Part shown: positions 52,301-61,579 of the stretch, in pieces | Layout: each line of letters starts with the position of its first letter | Position numbering within the stretch: position 1 is the first letter of the stretch | Source: Lateolabrax maculatus | Taxonomy: Eukaryota; Chordata; Actinopteri; Acropomatiformes; Lateolabracidae | Length of the DNA: 64,000 bases | Assembly: GCA_031216445.1 (NCBI GenBank) | Contig: CM062214.1 | Span: forward strand, 6,534,001 to 6,598,000 | Direction: 5' to 3' | The notes under the pieces: model-generated | The model's input: the letters and a program-made list of their open reading frames with translations, nothing else | Databases searched by the model: none | Told to the model about the DNA's origin: nothing | Translations under genes and position numbers: made by a program

Positions 52301-55300
52301 TGTAAGACAGGACTAACAGTTAATGTGAGGATTGGAGGACTGGAGTACAATTAGCAAGTATAGTAAGAAAGTATATGAGGACATACGAAAAGGTATCTAT
52401 CTTCACTATGGGTATACAAACATGCAACAATACCACTAAAATAGTTCAGTATGAATGCACGTACTGAATGGATGTGTTCTTCACTGGCTGGGCCTTCTTC
52501 ACTGGGGAGTGGGACCAGCAACAAGCCCTGGGCTCGGTCCCAGTGCTGCAGGATGTGCTCCACCTGTTCCTGGCTCAGCTCATACTCACTGAACTGAGAC
52601 TGCAGCACATCCACACTGGACTGGATAGCAGAGCAAAGGTGGATGTTAGAAACAGCAGCATTTAACAGTATTTTTTTTGCATTATCTTGTGTGGCAGAGG
52701 CTCAGTGCAGGTGTGTGGCTCGATCCACATGCGAAAGACGATATTAAGTAAATTATCTTTACTTAATTATATACAAAAGTACTAACTGCAAGTGCAACGG
52801 AGAATTTTTCAATTGTTTAGTTGTAGGCGAATTTGACCTTAAAATGTGTTGCATGTAACTGTGAATGTATTTCTCTTGCTGCTATGTCTAATGCAGTCCT
52901 ATGATATCAATTAAAAATTGTGATCTATTGTTGTGGCTGATCTTTGCTCTAAATGTTGTCAAAGCACACTGAATGGTTGTGTATATTCCTAGTATTGAGT
53001 GCAAAGTTTGAGTTGCAGATGGAAGAAAGGTAACGCTCTAGATTACGTCCCACAACGCACAGCGCAATGCTTCTAAATTTATGGTGTCATACTTTGTATC
53101 AGTACAGTACATACAGAAACATACATGTAGGTACGAGGGAACAAGATGTGTAGAACAAGGGGGTAAGAATTTTGCACTTAAAAATAATTTATACTTGAAG
53201 TATTTTTTACGTATTGGGTGCCTTTTCACACACACACAGACCATTAACAAGTGTCTACCATTGATGTTTGCTGGTGAAGTGAGTGGCAGCTGAGATGGTC
53301 TTCCAAGTAGCTGTTGTTGAGGGACACTCCAGAGATGTTTTGTATAGCTATTGAACGTGATTTTGGCATTATGTCTGCACAGTCTTGGATGCAAGTTGAA
53401 ATTGTTGAAGATAGTGTTTGAAAGTTTTGAAATTACTTATAACTCGGCGTATGATATTTTAATTATATGCAATTACACTGCTGGTTTTCAGGAAACCTCA
53501 TCATAAAAACGCTTTTCTACTTCCTGTACTCCATAACAACAATGAACAACACCTTGTGTAACAACAGTGTCAATCCAAATGAACGTGTACCAGCTCAGGC
53601 TTCTGAAGTCCCCTGTAAGTAAAATGTTGTACCCCATAAGTAAGCCTACTTGACAACATACACATTAACATACAGGCTATAGGCTACAGTATACTCTTTT
53701 CCCTGGACCTCTGATTGTTCCAAAGTAAAAACACAAATGTACCCTGCAGTTATTTATTTATTTAAAAAAAAAAAGTAGTTATGTGGCTATTCTATTTTTG
53801 TTATCATCTTTACTCCTACAGTGTGTGCAGTATGTAGTTAGTTTGAAATGACTGCCCATTTAAAGCATCTGAGGAAATTAAACTTATTAATTAAGTGTGT
53901 ATTTGTGTGTGCAAGCATAGCTTGCATGTATTTTGGTTCACATGGGATTTTGTTCATAGAGGAGTGTTAGTATGGGATACATATACAGACCTGCTTTCCC
54001 TCAGGCAAACTCTTCAGCTGTTCCTGGTGCCTTTCTTCTTCCTCCTCTTTCGATACTTGCTCGAGCTCACTAACAAACAGGCACAGGCACGCACACACAC
54101 ATACAGTACACAGTATACAGTTTACATATACACTGTTTTAAATGGTTGAAAATATTCCCACTATTTGGTGACAGCAGTGTCTAAAGATAAGCACCACAAT
54201 GCCTGTGCGTGTGAGTGTGTGCGCGCAGCATTCGTGGTCAGTGTAGCAGCTTCAGTTCATTATAATAGACGCGCTCTGCTGCAGGCATTCTGCTGCAGAT
54301 GTGTTGCACCTCGTCCTTGCCCCATCAGCCGTACAGGTCTGAACAGCCTAATAAGTATCTGTCAACAAAACTCCAAAACTAGACTCTAGAGGGGAATTCA
54401 AACAGGTAATGTACACAACATGAAAAATCGGAGGGTTATATGAGGTAGGCACATGGTCCAATCTGGTATTTATTTATATTGTCCTTTATAGTTTGTTCCT
54501 CCTTAACAACTCTGCTGCTTTCATTTGGTCATCTCTATTTTTTGGTTTAACCACTTTGGTCTGTCTTAAAAAGTCAAAAAAAAAAAAAAAAGACATTATC
54601 CGGCACCTAATAGACAGAGGGGCTCACACAAGAACCATATTCACATAAAGATTTAAGACAATATGTTTTAGGATAAGAAAATGAAAACATTCTTGCATGA
54701 GGTCCAATGTGTCTAGTAAGTACCTGAGTTTCTGCTGTCTGACCATCTCCCTATGTTGCCGGACAATACGCTCCTCCTCCTCCTCTGGTAAAGCTTCATA
54801 CTCCTCCTCATCCAGCTCCTCCAGCCACTGCATCTCCCTGTCAGCTTTCTCTCTCTGCAGGGCCTCTGAAGGACACACAGACGGTTACACATTTGGTACA
54901 GTGTCATAAACCTTACTGAATAGAATAGAATAATAATATGATAGCTTTGAGGAGTTCTGTACACTCTGTTTAAGAATCTGTGTGTGTAATCTGCTGCATT
55001 TCTTACCCTCGGTTTCTCTCTGTGATCTCTCCCGCGCCTTCAGTGCAGCGTAGGAGTCACACAAATTGACAACATAGATGTGTTTGCGGTTATTAAGGGC
55101 CTTGAGAACAACTTGCAGTGTGTTTGCGGCTGACCGAGTGTACACAGACTCCAGGCCGTCAATCACTATGCCGCGGTGACAATCACTTAGCTGTTATCAC
55201 AATGTGAGCAGCAACAGCAATAACAAGACAAAGAGGGAAAAACATGAGAGAAACAGGTGAAATTCAAGTGAAACTTCAGTGTTAGACTTCATATATATTT

Positions 55301-58300
55301 GATATCTGACAGTTTACAAGTACAAATAGCTGTAAGCCTTTTTGATGTATGCATTTAGCCTTTTTAATGTAATTGTCTTAGAGTAGGTCTTGTCTATACT
55401 ATATATAAGGTCCCATGACATTGTGCCTTGGCTGTTTACTCTGTATATTGCAACCATTTTGTAATGTTTCACACAATATACTACTACAACAGACTGCATA
55501 TATGCCACTCCATCTTCCTAAAAGGGAAAAACTGTGTGTTAATTTACCTGAAATCTTTCCGCCAGGATATTAACCAGTAGCTTTTCAGACAAGAGACTGC
55601 TGAGTGTGGTCGCATCTCCTCCCTGAAGAAAAAACACACCAAAACAATTGGTTTATTATATTTAATCATTACAGTATACTCACATCTTTTTATACACAGA
55701 TTTAAAAGAGAGATTTGCTTGCTAAAATAAAGATGTAACCAGTAGGTTCATACCCTCACTTTCTACAAAAAACAAAACAAAAAAAAGGTGCACACAAAAA
55801 GTTTCTACTTCCTAAACCTGGATTACAATGGTTAAAAGGTGATCAGAGGATTTGAAAAAATGTACCAGGTAAAGGGAAAAGTGAGTCTTGAAATCATTTC
55901 TACTGCAGCTGTCCTCCCTGGGTTTTGCGAAAACTTCCTCGGTATCATGTGAAGCTGGAGCAGAATTAGGAGCTAAATCTGAGGCTTCAAGATGTGCTGC
56001 AGATCCTGGTTCTGTGGTTTCTTTAACGGCCTGAGCTGGAAGCAGAAGAACATATTTATTTGTACGTTCTTCTGTAGTAATGTCCTGTCTGAATATTGAA
56101 CATTTATAATGGCTAATTACAAGCACAAGGCTGCTTAGTATAATCACAATCTGGTCTTGTGAAGTGGTTGGTGATTAAATGCCTTGTTAATTGGCACATT
56201 AACTGTATGGGAAAATATACTTGTCTGTCCATCAAAAGCCATTTCTCTAACTTCTAGACTACCACAACTCCCAAAAAAGACACACAAACACAAAAGACCC
56301 ATGTGAGTATTTAGAAACAATTGCACTACATGCACAGTATAATATGCTTACCAGCCTCCTCTGCCTTCTTCTTAGCATACTCGGCAGCAGCGCGGTCATA
56401 GAGTTGTTTTGCGGTCAGGCTAACAGCTGAAGTGCCATTTATCAGCACATCTGTGACCACAGCATCTACACTCAGGCACGCTCCTCCGTAGTGATGTGCC
56501 AGAGCAGCTGCTGTGCTGCTCTTAGCTGGAAAAAGTGGAGGAACAGCACACACACAGTTTTACACATACATATTCATCAACCCCAGGCTCATAGTGATGT
56601 AGGTTTTCTAATACTCTTAGTCTTCAAATATTTAGTATCAGTAATTAGTTGATATCATTAAACTTAATTTACAATATGGAATCCACTGTTTTTAACTGCT
56701 TCACCTGTCAGTGGGGCTCCATATACAAGAACAGCAATCCCTCTGCGGTTGCGTGCAGCCAGACCCTCAGGTGTCACGTCAATACACATGTAGCGGGCTA
56801 TTGCTGTGGAGACGGGGGTAATCTCCAGCTGCCCCAGTCGCCCACTGTTTCCCTCTTTGGATATCTCTGAAATGACTGAATGCACAAAACACAATCGTCT
56901 CAGACAATAAAGTTACGTCAAAAACTGAAGTTAATTTGAATCGTAAAGTAAAACACGCAGAACCTGTGAAAATTAAAGTGAATTACAGTCACAGTCATGT
57001 CAGGCTACACAAGCATGTTAAGTCTGCTTCTGAAATGGTTGCACTCACATAATTCAGCTGGTTTCACACTTAGAGTGTGTATTTTTTCTTCTTTGCTGTT
57101 TGGTGGGTGGGCGTTTTGTATTGGCCTCTTTTCTTCCTCACATGTGTCACCAGTCCCAGATTCTCTTTCATCCAGGCCTGCCGTCAGCTCTGCTGCACAA
57201 AAGTTAATTAGATTAAAACAGGTATGCAGACACATGCAGGTATATGATTTCAGTGGGTTAGCCTGAAGCTACCATCATCTCTCAGCTGGGAGCAGTACTC
57301 CTTGTAGTAGTCGAGCAGTTCTGTGGGAAGACTTTCTCCAGGGGCCCTGGGAGGCAGCAGTAAGATGTTGTTTTCATCATAACCCTGCATCAGACGCAGG
57401 ATCTGTATGGGATGAAATAATGGGGGGGGGGGCACACAAAAAGAGCAGACTTTGATGTTCATGATTGGGGAATGAAGAAAAGAGAGGAGACTGGACAGGA
57501 AATGGTGTTACTTTTATAGTGAATCTGATATTTATTAATCTACTTGAGGGAAAGAGTGGAAGAACAGATTTGGTTTAATCTATTCAATAAGATAACTGTG
57601 ACAATCTGATGCATTTAACAAAAAATGCCAGAAATACCCAATGCCCAAAATGCCTGGTTAAGGGCCAAAAGTTTGTAATGTGATGACTGGAATGATTTTC
57701 CAGTTAGAGGTACTATAAGATAAAAACAAAAAAAAAAAAGGATTTAATAGCAATATCTGTTTATATATAAGAAATGTTAATGGAATTGATTGTGCAAATG
57801 CCTCTCTTTGTTAGAGTCTATGCTGGACATGATTTCTTGTGATTGATGGCATTGCTCCCCCTGGTGGATGAATAGTTTATAACTTCCGATTCAAGGAAGC
57901 TGGTCCCCATGAGACTGACTCTGTACCAGAGGAAGACAATCCCCTTTCAGGGGCTGAATGGTATGTACTCACAGTATCATTATCTAACAACCTTGCTTCC
58001 ACCTTCTTTCTCTTTCTTATCCCTTTGCAGTCATACAGTATTCTATTAATCAGACCAGATAGATCATCATATAACCCTGATCTGATTCAGATCTTGTTTC
58101 TACCTTTTCACAAATCTACATTACAAAATAAATTAGCCACATTCTTTCTAAAAAGAGAGCTACCTTTTCTTCCTCGAGATACTGTGTATCAAACTCCAGG
58201 GAGTAGAACTCGATGGGGAAAGAGCAGGGGTTTTTGACTGTGACCTCAGCTTCAACGTCAGTGCTGCCAGGCAGACAAGGCCCCATCTCCAGCACCGACG

Positions 58301-61300
58301 GGCAGAACAGGAGTTGTGGCTCCTCACCTTGACCCTGGGCTGTAATGAACACCTGCTGGGTGCTCTCAGCCACGTGGACCACGAGCTGCCTCTTGTAAGC
58401 ACGCTGCAAAGACATATACAGAAGGTCAGTGTCCGAGTCTTTATTTTCTAACTGTTCTACACAACGTATTCCACAATTTTATATAAGCAGTAACCAATGT
58501 AATGCCTTGATGCTCTGCTATGCATTGTGCCAAACTCTACAATTAATTAAGCCCTTTACCCCCTCCGCAGGGCTGAACTTTATCTGGACATTGACTCGTT
58601 CACCAGGGGACAGCACGCCTGAGCTGGGAATCATCTTAAACACCACTGGACGTGGTCGCTGCTCCCGCAAGACCTTTATAAGCTGGTAGCGAGGCAGGAA
58701 CTTATCTGCCTGAGAGAAAGCAAGAACAGAGGCACGTGTCACCCTAACACAGTATTGTTTGTATTTGTCTCTTTAGATAAACATCTAGAAGTAGTTTTAG
58801 TTATGTTACCATATTAAATTACTTACTAACTGTTGTACCTTTTTGGGCTCCACCTCCTCAGCTATGCTCCAGGAGCAGGGCACAGACCCCTGATTAAACA
58901 GCTGTACTGTCTTTATCTGATGGGGAAAGTTATTTAACACAAGATTTAGAAGGTTTTCAACAACAGCCTGAGTGCAATGTCATGTCTGTTTAGCTACAAC
59001 AGAATAGATTATTTTTTAGTTAATACATGGCCTTCATGCTGCTTCAACATAAAATCACCAGTCACAGTTTTCAGCTAATGCTTTGACTTCTTTAAATATT
59101 TATAACCACAACCAAGTTTAAGTGTACCAGCTTAGTAAGAGAAGTCCTTGGAAATGTTCAACTTAACCTGATCTGACCGCAAGAGAGCATCATAGTAAGG
59201 CAGCATACTGGTCTCTGATTAGTGCACCTTATTAGTGTGACATGCACACACTCCTCTTATCTTGTCATTCCATGGTATCATGCTGTATTACCTGACACAT
59301 GCCACACTGCATAATGTCAAAATGCAGTGAATCCGTGGAAACTATGATGGCCGGGACAGTCACCACTGCACACAGCCGCACCTGAACCACTGGACCATCT
59401 TTGACCTGCATAGCCAAACACATCTTCATCTTAGGAACAAGGTCACAATGCTGTTGATCCACAAGGGAGACATCAGAAATAATAAATATTTGTGTGTATG
59501 TACATGTTTGTGTGTGCCCATGTGTACCTGTATTGGCATGACAACACTAATCTCCCCCATCTTCAGTTTGGCTCCTTGGGGGTCAAACTTAACTGTGAAA
59601 GTCAGCGTCTTGCCACAAGGCAGGTTGTTCACTTTTTCAAATTCTGCAGTGAAACCTTTGAAAAAGCAGCAACACACTCAAAGTATTTTTCATTTTATAA
59701 AGGAAAAATGTAGAACCAAACAGCCTACTGAAAACACAAGGATTAATATCAAAAGTGGGTTAACTTAAGTCTTGTTGCCACTAAAAGGCTGCCAGGCAAC
59801 CTACAGAGTCTCCAAAAAAATCACTGCTAGTCCAATAGTATCGATTCAGCTTTCCAGGTGCTGGTACTTATAGAAAGAACCAGACTGGCTGTTCGAACTG
59901 TTTCTAATCTTTATGCTAAGCTAGGCTAACCATCTCTTGGTTCCAGCTTCATAATTTATGGATAGATATGAGATGGTATCAATCTTCTCATCTAACTCTT
60001 GCTGTATTTCCGGATGTATCGGCATAATTGCACAAATGTTCATGACTGTAGCTCAGGAAGTAAGAAATATTTGCTAATATAGTTTTATTTCTTATATATT
60101 TGCTATGTATCCTAAGGCCTGGCCACTGTCAGTTTATAAATACCAGGTGAATCATCACACCAAGTTTTTTGCATATTTGTGGTACAGTAATACTGAGATA
60201 CCACATGTAAATAAGAAAGAGATGAAGAACTGAAAATGCTACAGGACCTAAGTAATGTATTGCGTTACCTGTGCCAGCTAGAGGTTTGCAATTGGCATGG
60301 AAGGATACAGCCACTGACCCAGGATTGGTGACTTCTACAGTGTGACTGAAGACTTTGCCTGGAATGGCACAACCAAAATCCAAAACATACTCTGGGAGCA
60401 GGAACCTGGGGAAGTGGCAAGAGGTAGAGGTGGAGGCATAAATAAAACATCAAAAACATGCAACAGCCACGTCAAAACATTAAGTTTGTTTACTTTGTTT
60501 ACTCAGTTTTATGATTTACTGAGATTCAACAGAATTGTTTCAAGTTGTTATGATCATATTATGATATACTTTTGGATCCATCCACAGGTGTGTGGACACC
60601 TGAGGAAAGCCGACAGAGAGCACTCAGCGTTATGATAATATATATATATATATATATATATATGTAATGAACTTCCACTCTCTACACAAACAGATATGAA
60701 ATAATTACACAATATTAGATGTAGATCTCTTTATCTACATGCAGGACCCCGAGCAGATCTGGTAGGCTAAGCACATCTACACCAGTCGTTTGTGTATGGA
60801 CTCCATTTCTAAGGTAACCTAGGCTAGCTGGTTTTGCACACGGTTAGTGTTGTCAACTTGGCGACTTTTCAGACCCTCTGCTGCCCTGTTAGCTTCACCT
60901 AGCCTAGCCTAACACTACCAGTTTAGCAGTCAACTGATAACCAGTGTTACGATGGCTTGTGCTGACTGTTCTGCTGCTGCAGACATGGTGTCTCTTGTAG
61001 AGAGATGTGTCCATGAGTAAAAGCAGCTTCTCTCTGTTAGAACTACATTAGTTTTCTTGGACCCTCCAGATAGTTCTAGCAGGCTTGTTAGCAGGCCTTC
61101 TAGCACCAGCGTAGTCCCTGTCCAGCAGCGCCAGCAATTCACAACTGGTTGCTACACAGCCGTTTGCTATTTAGCTTTTTAGAAATAAGGTCATGAAAGA
61201 GGGTGTTAAATGTCGCTAAATCTAGCAAAAAACTTGTCAAGTTGGCAACACTGCCTACTGTGGGAGCTGTAGGGAAGACACTCTGGAGCACGCTTTACGT

Positions 61301-61544
61301 CACATCCTTCAGGTTTTCTAAGAAAAACGGTCCCAAGTCCTAACAATAGAAATCAGTCCACAGACTGACAGACACAACTGAGAAAGTCGGAGGAATGTCT
61401 CATTTTTTTAATAAAAATCAATATGCACAAGTACCACAGAACAAGAACATACCCAGCCAGATATTATTTATTAACACAAACTCTTTCAATTCCACACCAC
61501 AGTCCTCGCTCTCGTCCAGCGAGCGGACCATCTGTTCAGCCAAA

Positions 61545-61579
<35 letters not shown>

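Noticed and set aside
53038..53394. Extra hydin linker exon in the intron 52621-53990
   Set aside because: The open frame has no charged linker composition and no splice pair in the required phase.
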